NCBI RefSeq assembly: GCF_004363655.1
Contig: NZ_SNZH01000009.1
Coordinates: 124,792-188,791, forward strand
Source: Tahibacter aquaticus
GTDB lineage: Bacteria; Pseudomonadota; Gammaproteobacteria; Xanthomonadales; Rhodanobacteraceae
Reading direction: 5' to 3'
DNA length: 64,000 nt
Positions within the stretch are counted from its first letter, which is position 1; the number at the start of each line of letters is the position of its first letter. Of this stretch, positions 8,999-17,528 are shown piece after piece. The notes under the pieces were generated by a model. It did not search any database. It was not told the origin of the DNA and saw only the letters and a program-made list of their open reading frames with translations. A program made the translations under genes and the position numbers.

Positions 8999-10372
8999 TT
9001 ACTCCTGGAGTGGGCTTGCGCCGGCGTCGCCGGGCTGTCGTGCGGACTCGAATCGTTCTGCCGCCCGCGTTATCGCTTGCGTGTATCTCGCCTGGGTGGC
9101 GGACATCGCCTCGTCGTAGTCCTGGCGAATTTGCGACAAGCGCTCGTCGTATACATCGCTCGACACAATGCCATCGAGCTGTGCAATCCGGCGCTGGTAG
9201 GCGATGCTCGCCGCCGTCGCGCCCAGGTCGTAGTCATGACTGGCCCTCGCGGCAGAGCGCTGGTAGCGGTCCCCGGACAGCCCGCTGGTCGTTTCCGTGG
9301 CGGCTGTTGTTGCCGGTTCCGCCGCGGCAGCGGTTGCGGGCCTTGCCGCGACATCTGTTGTTGCCGGTCCTGCCGCAGCGGTGACTGCCATCGTGCGCGT
9401 CAGCGCCGGTGCGACGGCGGCGACGGCCATGCAGGCGGCATACATCGGCAATAGCGCTACTACCCACGCGAACGTGGCGGCGGGGCCGGGCTTCGGTCTT
9501 TCTTCGATGATGCCGCTGATGCGCTGATCCAGTGCCTGCAGGGCATCGGAGACGCCGAGCGTTGCAACCAGGCGCGCCTCCCGCAGCGGCACGAGGTGTT
9601 CGATGGCGGTCAGCAGCGCGTCCGCATAGTCGGTCGGTGTGTCGCACGAACGCGACGCCTCGACATCGCAGGCGATCTCGCGGACGGTGTCGAGTGCCGC
9701 TCCCAAGCGGCGCATCAATGGATTCCACCAGAACAGCGCTTCGGCGATCTTCTGCAGAGCATGTGCAAGCGGATCGTGCCGGCGGATGTGGGCGATTTCG
9801 TGCAGCAGCACCGCGCGCAAGGCCTCGTCCGGCAGCGTAGCGGCCAACTGTTCGGGCAGCAGTATCTTCGGCCGCAGGGTGCCTGCGACTGCAGGACCGA
9901 ACGAAGCACACAGATGGATGGCCACGCCCTTGGGCAGCATCTGGCGATAGTCGCGCTCCAGCCGGCGAGACCGCACCGATGTGGCGATGAGCCGATGAAG
10001 ACCCAGGTAGGCCTTGGCACGCCGGCCCAGCTGCCATGTCACGCCGGCAAACCAGAGCGCGACCAGCAGCGTAGCCGTCGACTGGCTGATCGCGATGCTG
10101 CGCGGAAGCCAGGTCGCCTTTGCCGGGACGTCGCTGTCAGCAGAGGCGGAAGCAGTGGCGGAGACCGCAACAGCCGCCGCACCTGGCCTCTGGGCAAGGA
10201 AAAGCGCCGGCCCGAGCACGCAGAGCATCAGCGCGCCGGCCAGAACCCTGGCCCTGGCCGCGGGGGAGAGGGCTGTGGTCCGGCAGAGCAGCAGAGCAAC
10301 AAGGGCGATCAGGCTGCTGGCCAGCAGGTGCTGCAGCGCATAGTCCAGCACGAGGAAGGGCAGTTCGGACAT
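8999..10372 (-). CDS. M56-family membrane zinc protease (BlaR1/MecR1-like, lacking the penicillin sensor domain)
   Basis: Protein of 457 residues. Hydrophobic segments near 10-30, 42-60 and 97-112 precede a peptidase M56 domain with HEIAH (H191, E192, H195) and the downstream REIACDVE block that supplies the third zinc ligand (E232). Classical BlaR1 ends in a periplasmic penicillin-binding sensor; here that is replaced by another hydrophobic stretch, an Ala/Thr-rich linker (about 320-400) and a charged, probably coiled-coil tail. The signal it senses is therefore unknown. Expected role: cleave or inactivate the BlaI-type repressor encoded just upstream. The ATG overlaps the repressor stop as TGATG. 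Confidence 0.88.
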   Translation of the reverse strand: MSELPFLVLDYALQHLLASSLIALVALLLCRTTALSPAARARVLAGALMLCVLGPALFLAQRPGAAAVAVSATASASADSDVPAKATWLPRSIAISQSTATLLVALWFAGVTWQLGRRAKAYLGLHRLIATSVRSRRLERDYRQMLPKGVAIHLCASFGPAVAGTLRPKILLPEQLAATLPDEALRAVLLHEIAHIRRHDPLAHALQKIAEALFWWNPLMRRLGAALDTVREIACDVEASRSCDTPTDYADALLTAIEHLVPLREARLVATLGVSDALQALDQRISGIIEERPKPGPAATFAWVVALLPMYAACMAVAAVAPALTRTMAVTAAAGPATTDVAARPATAAAAEPATTAATETTSGLSGDRYQRSAARASHDYDLGATAASIAYQRRIAQLDGIVSSDVYDERLSQIRQDYDEAMSATQARYTQAITRAAERFESARQPGDAGASPLQE

Positions 10373-10764
10373 CACGCCCCCTTCTTGTTCTTGGCGGCTT
10401 TTACTTTCTCGCGCAGCGCCTGCACCTTCTGCGCGTCGACGCCGTGGTGCTTGAACAGATGCAGCGCCAGCATCTCGGGCGAGCCGTCGAACAGCTGCGT
10501 CACGAGGTTGCCGAGGGCGCGGTCGCGCACGTCGTCCTTGGTGAGGGCCGGCTTGTAGATGAACGCACGCCCTTCCTGGCGGAAGGTGACGAGATCCTTC
10601 TTGTGCAGCACGCCGAGCATGGTGAGGACGGTGGTATACGCCACGGGCTTGTGCAGCGAGAGGCGGTCGGCGACTTCGCGTACCGAGGCTTCGCCCAGTT
10701 CCCATAGCACTTCGAGGATGGCCTGTTCGGCGTCGGTCACGGTCGCGGAGGGCGGTCTGGCCAT
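10372..10764 (-). CDS. BlaI/MecI-family transcriptional repressor
   Basis: A 130-residue winged-helix repressor of the BlaI/MecI/CopY family. The DNA-binding domain covers about 1-75 (TDAEQAILEVLWELGEASVR and the TVLTMLGVLHKKDLV helix), followed by a helical dimerisation tail ending in a Lys-rich stretch. It is the first gene of the repressor, protease and hydrolase operon, and an inverted pair of sites in its own upstream region (10779-10836) points to autoregulation. The ATG at 10764 (MARPPSATVT) matches usual family starts; an in-frame GTG at 10776 would add four residues. Confidence 0.92.
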   Translation of the reverse strand: MARPPSATVTDAEQAILEVLWELGEASVREVADRLSLHKPVAYTTVLTMLGVLHKKDLVTFRQEGRAFIYKPALTKDDVRDRALGNLVTQLFDGSPEMLALHLFKHHGVDAQKVQALREKVKAAKNKKGA

Positions 10765-10778
10765 TCGGAACAACACCT

Positions 10779-10836
10779 AATTCCTTAGTTGACGACAGCA
10801 TGGTCCGTCTACCGGGCGGCTGTCAACTAACGAATT
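10779..10836 (-). promoter_or_regulatory. promoter with two inverted operator sites upstream of the BlaI-type repressor
   Basis: AATTCCTTAGTTGAC (10779-10793) and the reverse complement of AATTCGTTAGTTGAC (10822-10836) form 15-bp arms with one mismatch, 28 bp apart. On the minus strand the outer arm supplies TTGACA as a -35 box; CATGCT 18 nt further fits a -10 box, and the second arm lies around the likely transcription start. Repressor bound to both arms would cover the promoter. Seen in sequence; binding by this BlaI protein is inferred. Confidence 0.65.
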
Positions 10837-11025
10837 CATAGATGCGGTGATGGCCGGCGGCTGCGCCGTCGTCGTATGCGCAGGCCGGAACAGAGATCGG
10901 CGCGACTGGTGGTTCGTTGCGCTGGCACGCAGGCATGTCGCATCGCTCGCGGCACCCTCCCCGGAAACAGGGTTTCAGGTAAGGCGGCGTAGTGCTTCAG
11001 CCGTGGCCGAAGTCTGCAGCAACTG

Positions 11026-11055
11026 CCCGCGGCACGGCCGTGGCCGCGCCGCGGG
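11026..11055 (-). terminator. hairpin downstream of the SDR gene
   Basis: CCCGCGGC (11026-11033) pairs with GCCGCGGG (11048-11055), starting 8 nt after the SDR stop. Very GC-rich stem without a U-tract; a terminator role is plausible but unproven. Confidence 0.35.
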
Positions 11056-11063
11056 AGGATGGC

Positions 11064-11810
11064 TCAACGCGTGCCGCCGCCCGCCAGCAACTGCTCGCCG
11101 GTCAGCCAGTAGGAATCGTCCGAGGCCAGGAATACGGCGATGCTGGCGATGTCCTGCGGCTGGCCTATGCGGCCCAGCGGGGTCTGGCTGACCGCCCAGG
11201 ACTGGAAGTCCGAGCCGATGAAGCCGGCGCTGTGGGCGCCTTCGGTCTCGATCATGCCCGGATTGAGGGCATTTACCCGGATCTTGCGTGGGCCGAGTTC
11301 GCGCGACAGCACGCCGGTGATCGCATCGACGGCGCCTTTGGTGCCTGTGTAGACCGCACTGCCTGCCGGCGTGATGCGCGCGACCACGGAACCGATATTG
11401 ATGATGCTGGCGCCTTCGCCCAGGTGCTTGGCCGCCGCCTGCGTGGTGAGCAGCAGGCCCAGCACATTCACGTTGAACTGCTGGTGGAAGTCGGCTTCGG
11501 TGATGTCTTCCAGGGCGCCGAATTTGTAGACGCCGGAGTTGTTGACCAGGATGTCCAGCCGGCCGAACTGCTGGATCGCCGCTTCGACCAGGGCCTGGCC
11601 ATCGGCTGCCTTGGTCACGTCGGCCTGTACGGCCAATGCCTTGCCGCCAGCGGCAGTGATGGCGGCCACGACGGTATCGGCACCGGCCTTGTCGGACGCA
11701 TAGTTGACCACTACCGCTGCACCGGCGGCGGCCAGTGCCTTGGCGATGGCGGCGCCTATGCCTTTGGAGGCGCCGGTGACCAGGGCGACCTTGGAATCGA
11801 GTTTGCTCAT
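11064..11810 (-). CDS. short-chain dehydrogenase/reductase (classical SDR)
   Basis: A 248-residue classical SDR, probably a soluble NAD(P)-dependent oxidoreductase. It has the cofactor motif TGASKGIG (12-19), NNSG (90-93), and catalytic S141 with Y154-xxx-K158. It resembles glucose 1-dehydrogenase and 3-oxoacyl-ACP reductase type enzymes; the substrate cannot be told from sequence. It stands alone, divergent from an HTH regulator gene with a repeat-rich 105-bp gap between them (see 11844-11880), so it is likely the regulator's target. Confidence 0.88.
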   Translation of the reverse strand: MSKLDSKVALVTGASKGIGAAIAKALAAAGAAVVVNYASDKAGADTVVAAITAAGGKALAVQADVTKAADGQALVEAAIQQFGRLDILVNNSGVYKFGALEDITEADFHQQFNVNVLGLLLTTQAAAKHLGEGASIINIGSVVARITPAGSAVYTGTKGAVDAITGVLSRELGPRKIRVNALNPGMIETEGAHSAGFIGSDFQSWAVSQTPLGRIGQPQDIASIAVFLASDDSYWLTGEQLLAGGGTR

Positions 11811-11843
11811 GAGCGGGAAATCCTGTCAGTTGGGTGGAGACGG

Positions 11844-11880
11844 AAGTTCTTAAGTTCCGTAGTTCGTAAATTATGAACTA
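11844..11880. promoter_or_regulatory. operator-like array between the SDR and HTH regulator genes
   Basis: Three direct repeats at exactly 8-bp spacing (AAGTTC 11844, AAGTTC 11852, TAGTTC 11860) are followed by GAACTA at 11875, which makes TAGTTC-N9-GAACTA a perfect-armed dyad (11860-11880). The gap serves two divergent genes. Binding by the adjacent HTH protein is inferred. Confidence 0.6.
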
Positions 11881-11915
11881 TACAGGCGATTATCAAGTGC
11901 CGATAAGATGGCCGC

Positions 11916-12299
11916 ATGAAACCGCTGACCCACCCATCGATAGAGGACGTGACCGTGGAAGGCCTGCTCCACGCCCTGTCCGACCCCGTGCGCGCCGCGA
12001 TCTATGCCGGCATTGCCGCCGCCGACGGCGCCCTGAGCTGTTCGAACTTTCTCCAGGTCTGCGACCGGAACATTCCCAAGTCCACGCTATCCCAGCACTT
12101 TCGCGCCCTGCGCGAAGCCGGCCTGATCCGCAGCGAGCGGCACGGCGTGGAGATGCGCAATACAACCCGTTGCCAGGAAATTCAGCAGCGTTTCCCGGGC
12201 CTGATCAGCGCCATCTTGACGGCGCACGGTACGCAGGCGGCCGAGCGTGCACGCTCTGCGCGGCGCAAGCCGGCAGCTGGCAAGGCCAAGCCGACCTGA
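11916..12299 (+). CDS. ArsR-type winged-helix transcriptional regulator
   Basis: A 127-residue winged-helix protein. Its first helices (LLHALSDPVRAAIYAGI) match the ArsR-type opening, the recognition helix is in KSTLSQHFRALREAGLI, and the wing follows (RSERHGVEMRN). The C-terminus is a Lys/Arg/Ala-rich tail. No conserved metal-ligand cysteine pair of the ArsR/SmtB metal sensors is evident, although two cysteines are present (ALSCSNF, LQVCDRN), so the effector is unknown. The gene is divergent from the SDR gene, with an operator-like array between them. Confidence 0.82.
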   Translation: MKPLTHPSIEDVTVEGLLHALSDPVRAAIYAGIAAADGALSCSNFLQVCDRNIPKSTLSQHFRALREAGLIRSERHGVEMRNTTRCQEIQQRFPGLISAILTAHGTQAAERARSARRKPAAGKAKPT

Positions 12300-12441
12300 C
12301 GGCGGCTTGCTGCGATAGTGCGACCGGCCACGTTGTCCGGGACTGAGCGGGGCAGGGCGGTTGGCTGCCGCGGCGCAGGCAGCGCGTTCATCGATCCGCG
12401 TAGAAACTGCCGGCGTCAAGAGCAGCGGCCCAGGCGAAGGG

Positions 12442-13035
12442 TCAGCTGCGATCCAGCTCATGGTGGATCAGCACCACGCACTGCGAGGCGAACAGCATTT
12501 TCGATCCCAGCGAGATCTTCCTGGCACCCTGGCGTTCAAGACTGTGAAAGGCCTTTTTCGGCATCGGGATATGGTCGGTCAGCAGGAAGCAGGGATTGGC
12601 CTCGAAGGCCTGCTCGCGAATCGATGTGCCCTTCCGGTCCATGACGTACAGCTGGCACTGTTCGGCCAGTTCGCCGACCAGCCGCTCGAAGCTGACGGTG
12701 CGTACCGTAACGCCGGTCTCTACCGGCCGCATTTCTTCCTTGCCCATGCCTTTGGAGGTATCTAGCGCCTTGGCGACCTTGCCAAGCAGGGCCTGCTCGT
12801 GAAAGCCGCCGATGTCCTGCATCGCGTTGGCGTCGAAACGAATCGTTCGTGAAAAATCCTGGGTGCTCTCCAGCACCAGGTAGACCACTACATCCGCCCG
12901 ATGCGACTGCGCCACGAAGATTGCGTTCATCAGGGTATGCGCGAGGATTTCGGTATGCGCCTCCTTTCCCACGGAAGCCAGCAGCTTCGCGCTGTCGGTA
13001 GGTGCTGCACGCGCTCTGAGTACAAAGGTTCGCAT
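12442..13035 (-). CDS. TrmY-like SPOUT methyltransferase (tRNA pseudouridine-54 N1-methyltransferase family)
   Basis: A 197-residue protein of the TrmY/DUF358 SPOUT family; archaeal TrmY makes N1-methylpseudouridine at tRNA position 54 using SAM. Conserved blocks include SVGKEAHTEILAHTLMNAIF, the GGFHEQALLGK loop, and the C-terminal knot region LTDHIPMPKK with SLGSKMLFASQC. Bacterial members exist but are sparse and their substrate is not established, so tRNA methylation here is a family-based inference. The start is taken at 13035 because homology begins at MRTFVLRARA; an in-frame ATG at 13050 with a weak GGGA site is the alternative. The gene is alone, with no evident operon partner. Confidence 0.85.
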   Translation of the reverse strand: MRTFVLRARAAPTDSAKLLASVGKEAHTEILAHTLMNAIFVAQSHRADVVVYLVLESTQDFSRTIRFDANAMQDIGGFHEQALLGKVAKALDTSKGMGKEEMRPVETGVTVRTVSFERLVGELAEQCQLYVMDRKGTSIREQAFEANPCFLLTDHIPMPKKAFHSLERQGARKISLGSKMLFASQCVVLIHHELDRS

Positions 13036-13150
13036 GATGGGAGTGACCATGAATTTGTCCCGGCAGCGGATCGGGGATAGCCGGCAAGCACCAGGCGTCC
13101 GCACCGGATCAGGAAAAGGCCGGCGATCAGGACATGGACGCTTCGCCGCG

Positions 13151-14050
13151 TCAATACGCCGGCTCGATACACCCGCATCGCGGGCCCGTCCTGCAGCTCA
13201 CCCGCCAGCGCAGACCGGCCAGGGCAAGGCCGGTGAGCGGCGCCATGCCGAACGGCCTCAGGATCGGCACCGGCACCGGTGGCGTGACGGGTCCGCCGAG
13301 TCCCAGGAACACCGTGGCATCCGCTGTACCGCCCGCTGCCGGGTCGTCGGTGACGACGGTGGCGTTGTGGCTGCCGTTGGCATCATTGTCGAAGAAGATC
13401 TGTCCCTGGTTGCTGATGGGGCCACTGGCACCGGCATTGATCGTCGCGGCGATAGTTGCGGTGATACTGCCGCCGGCCGGGATGGCACCGTTCCAGCTCA
13501 CTGAATTGGTGCCGACGCTGGCGACGGACGTGCCGCTGCTTGCCGTGGCCGAGACCAGGGTCAGCTGCGGCGGCAGCGTGTCGACGAACTCGTCGCCGGG
13601 ATTGTCGCCCTGGTTGCCGCCCGCATTGCTCAGCGTGACGGTATAGGTCACCGCGCCGCCGGGCAGGAAGGTGCCGCTCGCCGTCTTTCTGCCGGTGATG
13701 ACGGCAGGCGCGAGTATCGTTCTGGTGTCGGTTGCGCTGTTGTTGGCCGGGTTCGTGTCGTTGGTAGCGGCCGGTGCAGCGACGCTGGCCGTGTTGCTCA
13801 GCGTGCCGGTGGCTGCGGCGTCGATGGCGCAGACTGCTGTATAAGCGTCGCGCCGGCGATGGTTGGCGCCAGGCTGCCCTGGGAACCGTCGTCGTCGTCG
13901 AACTCGATCAAGGTGGTGCCTCACTCGTCGACCCTTGCGACTGCCCCAGCAGCAATGGTTTTTTCCGACGCAAAATACGTCAGCCCATGGTCGGGTGCCA
14001 GCCTGATCCGGATAGCACCAGCTGCCAGCGTAGTTGGGGGCTCAGAAGTG
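13151..14050 (-). pseudogene. broken DUF11 surface-protein gene with an IPTL-type C-terminal anchor
   Basis: The 3' part encodes a DUF11 repeat (AIDAAATGTLSNTASV, DTNPANNSATD, GGAVTYTVTLSNAGGNQG, FVDTLPPQL) and ends in VPILRPFGMAPLTGLALAG followed by basic residues, like a degenerate IPTL/PEP-CTERM sorting tail. The 5' part is in another frame (GTTLIEFDDDDGSQGSLAP, TIAGAT) with an in-frame TGA at 13923-13921. The frames join near 13845, where GGCGCGACG-CTTATACA appears to have lost about 4 bp relative to the expected GATVTYTAVC. No intact signal peptide or start was found. A sequencing error could explain one lesion but hardly both. Confidence 0.65.
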
Positions 14051-14381
14051 TGATGCGCCGGCCGGGGGGGCGTTCCGGTCGTGCCCAAACCGGCCGCCGG
14101 TGTGGCCGCCGCCATGCCTGAGGCGAACAGGCCGGCGCGAAGTGCAGCCCGTCTTGGCAACTGCGCAGTGTGGTTGCAAGGTAGAAAACGTGGCGAAAGC
14201 CGCGTAGTGGAGACTGCAAACGCGGGGCATGGCGAAGTGTTCCGCCGTGGCCGGCGCACCTCCGCCGTTGCCGCGCACGACTTTGCTTCGGTTTTCGCTT
14301 CCCGTTCGTTCTCTCTTCCCGACAGCGGATCCATACCGGCCATGCCGGTTCGCCGCTCACTTTCGGAAAAGGAGAAAATGC
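14051..14381. other. gap upstream of the metalloprotease gene
   Basis: No supported gene. The proximal part may hold the lost 5' end of the DUF11 gene; the distal part is the leader of the metalloprotease, whose ribosome site AAGGAG lies at 14368-14373, 8 nt before the ATG. No clear promoter or operator was recognised. Confidence 0.35.
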
Positions 14382-16370
14382 ATGTACAGGAACCTGATCG
14401 CCGCAGCGCTCGTCGCCGCGGGTATTTCCGCTTTCGCGCTGCCGGCGATGGCGGCGCAGCTGGTGCCGTCCTCGCTGCAAGAGCTGGCCAGCGCACCGCG
14501 CATCGTCGTTGCAGAAGTGGAAAAAGCGCAATCGCGCTGGAATCCACAGGGCACGCTGATTGTCACCGACTACACCTTGCGCCGCGTCGAAGCGCTGCGC
14601 GGCGATTTCGATGCCAGGTTCGTGCTGACCCAGGGCGGCGGCACGGTCGGCGAGGAAACCCACCAGCTCAGCGATCTGCCCGTGCTGCGGGCCGGTGCGC
14701 GCTACCTGCTGATCCTCAACCGCGAGGACAACCCGGTGTTCTCCTCCGTCCGCTACGGCGCGGCCGGCGCACGCGAAGTGGAGGCGTCGACGGGACGCCT
14801 GCTCGGCGGCGGCGACCTGTCCGTGTTCCGCGACGCGGTGAAAAAGGCTGCTGTGATCGACGACGACATGTTGCGTGGTCGCAGCCGCGAGGCCTATCCG
14901 GCTGCGCAATACCGTCGTGACATCAAACCTGCGTCGTCGCTGTCGCAGCGTCCGCTGGAAAACCAGGACGTGGTGCTGCCGCCGGGCCGTCAGGACGAAA
15001 GCACCTTCGTCAGCACGCGCTTCGCCGACGCACCGCTGCCGTTCCTGCCCGAATACGTGGTGCAGCACGCGCCGGCACCGTTCATCACCTTCAACAACTT
15101 CCCGAGCAGTTGGGTGTGGAGCCCGGTCGACCAGCAGATGATGGCGGAGTGGAACCGCTACGGCGACATCTTCCGCGTGTCGGTCAATCCCACCGGCACC
15201 TGGGCCTGGACCAACAATGTCTACGACCTGGCCGGCTTTCCCGGCAACGCCGACATGCAGGCGCAGTTCGGTGCGCCCTGGGGCGCGACGACGCTGGCGA
15301 TCTGCTTCTCGCGCTGGTTCGGCAGCGGTCCCATCGTGGAATCCGACATCGCCGCCAATCCGGCCTTCCAATGGACCCTGGACGACGCCTTCGGCACCGA
15401 GAATGCATCCGCGGCCTGGGCCTTCCGCCAGACCATCGAGCACGAGCTCGGCCATTCCTGGGGCCTGCAGCATCCCTGGGAAACGCAGAATGTGTTCTGG
15501 CCGTCGACCATGAACTACGGCCCGAAATGGGCGCGCAACCCGCGCATCCACAGCGACGACACCGCCGGCATCCGTAGTGTGTATCCGGGCATCGCCATTC
15601 ATGACGCCACTCTGTCGATGTACACCACGGCCGACGATCCGCTGGCCAACGACGCTGCCTATACCGCCAGCGTGCCGGCTGCGCCGAGCTTCCAGCACGG
15701 CCAGAACCTGAGCCTGGCCACGCCGGTCACGCTGGAAAATCTCGGCACGACGACCATCGTCAACCCGGCGGTCGATCTCTATCTGGTGCAGAACCGCTTC
15801 ACCTACACCGCTGCAGTCAATCTCGGCCGGGCCAATTTCGTCACTACCGTCGGCACCTATCCCAACAGTATCCGTGCGCTCAACCTCGGCAGTTTTGCCG
15901 TGGCCAACACCGTGCCGACCGGTGTCTACTTCACCGCGATCGCGCTGGCGTCGAGCGGCGGCGTAGATGTCGTACCCGGCAACGACTCCGCCTGGGGCAC
16001 GCTGGAGAATCCTGTCGCCATCACCAATCTGCCAGTCATGCTGACGCCGACCACCTCGGCGCAGAACAGCAGCGTCGGCCGCATCGGCCCCGGTGGCGTG
16101 TGGACATTCCGCTTCAACGCGCAGATCGGCAAGACGTATCGCTTTTCCACCTGTGGACTCGCCGCGTTCGACACCGTCACTACGGTACAGGGCACGCACA
16201 CCCTGATCGGCGACGACGAATGCGGCCAGCAGTCGCGTATTGCATGGACCGCGCCGTCGAATCAGCTGGTCACTGTCGTCGTCAGCGGCTTCGATCGCAA
16301 CCAGCAGGGCAATTTCCAGCTGGAACACCGGATCGATCCGAACCTGATCTTCAACGGCGCCTTCGAGTAA
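14382..16370 (+). CDS. secreted matrixin-like zinc metalloprotease
   Basis: A 662-residue exported protein with signal peptide (about 1-25, ending LPAMAA). The zinc site is HELGHSWGLQH (H354, E355, H358, G361, H364) with a Met-turn in STMNYG (M377), as in metzincins. An N-terminal domain of about 190 residues precedes the protease and may act as a propeptide (inference). After the catalytic domain come beta-rich regions: a CARDB-like stretch (about 410-540) and a pre-peptidase-like domain near the end. The C-terminus is NLIFNGAFE, close to the F-x-x-x-F tail of other exported proteins in this window. The start is fixed by AAGGAG; a more upstream in-frame start would spoil the signal peptide. 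Confidence 0.87.
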   Translation: MYRNLIAAALVAAGISAFALPAMAAQLVPSSLQELASAPRIVVAEVEKAQSRWNPQGTLIVTDYTLRRVEALRGDFDARFVLTQGGGTVGEETHQLSDLPVLRAGARYLLILNREDNPVFSSVRYGAAGAREVEASTGRLLGGGDLSVFRDAVKKAAVIDDDMLRGRSREAYPAAQYRRDIKPASSLSQRPLENQDVVLPPGRQDESTFVSTRFADAPLPFLPEYVVQHAPAPFITFNNFPSSWVWSPVDQQMMAEWNRYGDIFRVSVNPTGTWAWTNNVYDLAGFPGNADMQAQFGAPWGATTLAICFSRWFGSGPIVESDIAANPAFQWTLDDAFGTENASAAWAFRQTIEHELGHSWGLQHPWETQNVFWPSTMNYGPKWARNPRIHSDDTAGIRSVYPGIAIHDATLSMYTTADDPLANDAAYTASVPAAPSFQHGQNLSLATPVTLENLGTTTIVNPAVDLYLVQNRFTYTAAVNLGRANFVTTVGTYPNSIRALNLGSFAVANTVPTGVYFTAIALASSGGVDVVPGNDSAWGTLENPVAITNLPVMLTPTTSAQNSSVGRIGPGGVWTFRFNAQIGKTYRFSTCGLAAFDTVTTVQGTHTLIGDDECGQQSRIAWTAPSNQLVTVVVSGFDRNQQGNFQLEHRIDPNLIFNGAFE

Positions 16371-16486
16371 AACACTTCGCCGGCCGCACCTTGGCGCTAC
16401 CGCGTGCGCGGCGCTCGCTCCCCTGGAGCGCAATCCGTTTCGCGCGCAACGCTGAGGCGCTGTCTGCCGAAGTGAAGTCCGAATCC

Positions 16487-16520
16487 GTCCGGCGCGGGTC
16501 CTTGCCGATCCGCGCCGGAC
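16487..16520. terminator. bidirectional hairpin between convergent genes
   Basis: Perfect 11-bp arms GTCCGGCGCGG (16487-16497) and CCGCGCCGGAC (16510-16520) with a 12-nt loop lie between the ends of the metalloprotease (+) and the SDR (-) genes. No U-tract on either side. Confidence 0.55.
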
Positions 16521-16542
16521 GCTGCTTGGCTGTACAAGTCAC

Positions 16543-17424
16543 TCAAGACGAAGCGTCTGCGTAGTAGCCCGCCTGATCCAGATCGGCCAGCAGGCCCGGT
16601 CCGACCGGCTCCCAGCCCAATCGGGCGCGCGTGTGCGCGCTCGACGCCCACATGTCCGCCGCCGCGAAATCCGCGAACCATCCGAAATGCTCCCGCGCGC
16701 GCGATTCGACCGGCAGTCCGAGCTGGCGGCCGATCGTCTCGGCAATGCGTCTGAACGCAACGCCTTCGTCTGCGACGGCGTGATAGACCGGTTCGGTAAC
16801 GCCGTGTTCCAGCGCAAGCCGGTAGACGCGCGCGGCATCCGACCGATGCACGCCGGCCCAGCGGTTCTGCCCCTCGCCGATGTAGGCCGACACGCCTTTC
16901 TCGCGTGCCAGGCGCGCGATCAACGCTACGAATCCGTAGTCGCCGAGGCCGTGGACCGACGGCGCCAGCCGGACCGTCGCGACGCGCACGCCGCGCTCGG
17001 CCAGCGTTTTCGCCGCCGCTTCGGACTGTCGCGGCGACAACGGGCCAGGTACGTCGGCCTCGGTGGCGGCACGGCCCTGTGCGAGCCGTGCGAGGCCTGA
17101 GGTGACCAGCAGCGGACGTTGCGATCCTTCGAGAGCGCCGCCCAATGTCTCGATGGCGAGACGGTCTTGCGCGGCATTGGCGGCAAATTTCGAAAAGTCG
17201 TGGTTGAACGCGGTATGGATCACGGCATCGGCCGTCGATGCGGTGTTACGCAACAGGTCGAGGTCGTCGAGCGTGCCGCGAACGACACGCGCACCGGTCG
17301 CGGCGAGAACGGCCGCCTTGTCGTCGCTGCGAGAGAGACCCGTGACAGTGTGACCCGCACGCAGCAGGTCCTCGATCACGGCCGAACCGACCCAACCGGT
17401 GGCGCCGGTGACGAATATATGCAT
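16543..17424 (-). CDS. NAD(P)-binding epimerase/reductase of the extended/atypical SDR family
   Basis: Protein of 293 residues with an N-terminal Rossmann fold (TGATGWVG, residues 6-13) and a typical atypical-SDR course (GLSRSDDKAAVLAATGARVV, VIHTAFNHD, LLVTSGLA). The usual YxxxK is not obvious; this subgroup often acts as NADPH-dependent reductases or NAD-binding regulators. The start at 17424 is supported by GAGGG 9 nt upstream. It lies about 100 nt downstream of the O-methyltransferase gene on the same strand, opposite a divergent TetR regulator, and may belong to that regulon. Substrate unknown. Confidence 0.82.
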   Translation of the reverse strand: MHIFVTGATGWVGSAVIEDLLRAGHTVTGLSRSDDKAAVLAATGARVVRGTLDDLDLLRNTASTADAVIHTAFNHDFSKFAANAAQDRLAIETLGGALEGSQRPLLVTSGLARLAQGRAATEADVPGPLSPRQSEAAAKTLAERGVRVATVRLAPSVHGLGDYGFVALIARLAREKGVSAYIGEGQNRWAGVHRSDAARVYRLALEHGVTEPVYHAVADEGVAFRRIAETIGRQLGLPVESRAREHFGWFADFAAADMWASSAHTRARLGWEPVGPGLLADLDQAGYYADASS

Positions 17425-17528
17425 TGTTGAACCCTCTATATGGATATTCACGGTTGCCGCGCAAGCTGTTCGGTTTCGGCCATGCCGCCGGACTGTCGGG
17501 GCGACGTATGCCTGCAGATGCCGTCGTT

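Noticed and set aside
10765-10776. GTG start four codons upstream for the BlaI-type gene
   Set aside because: Not excluded, but family proteins start close to the ATG at 10764, which was preferred.
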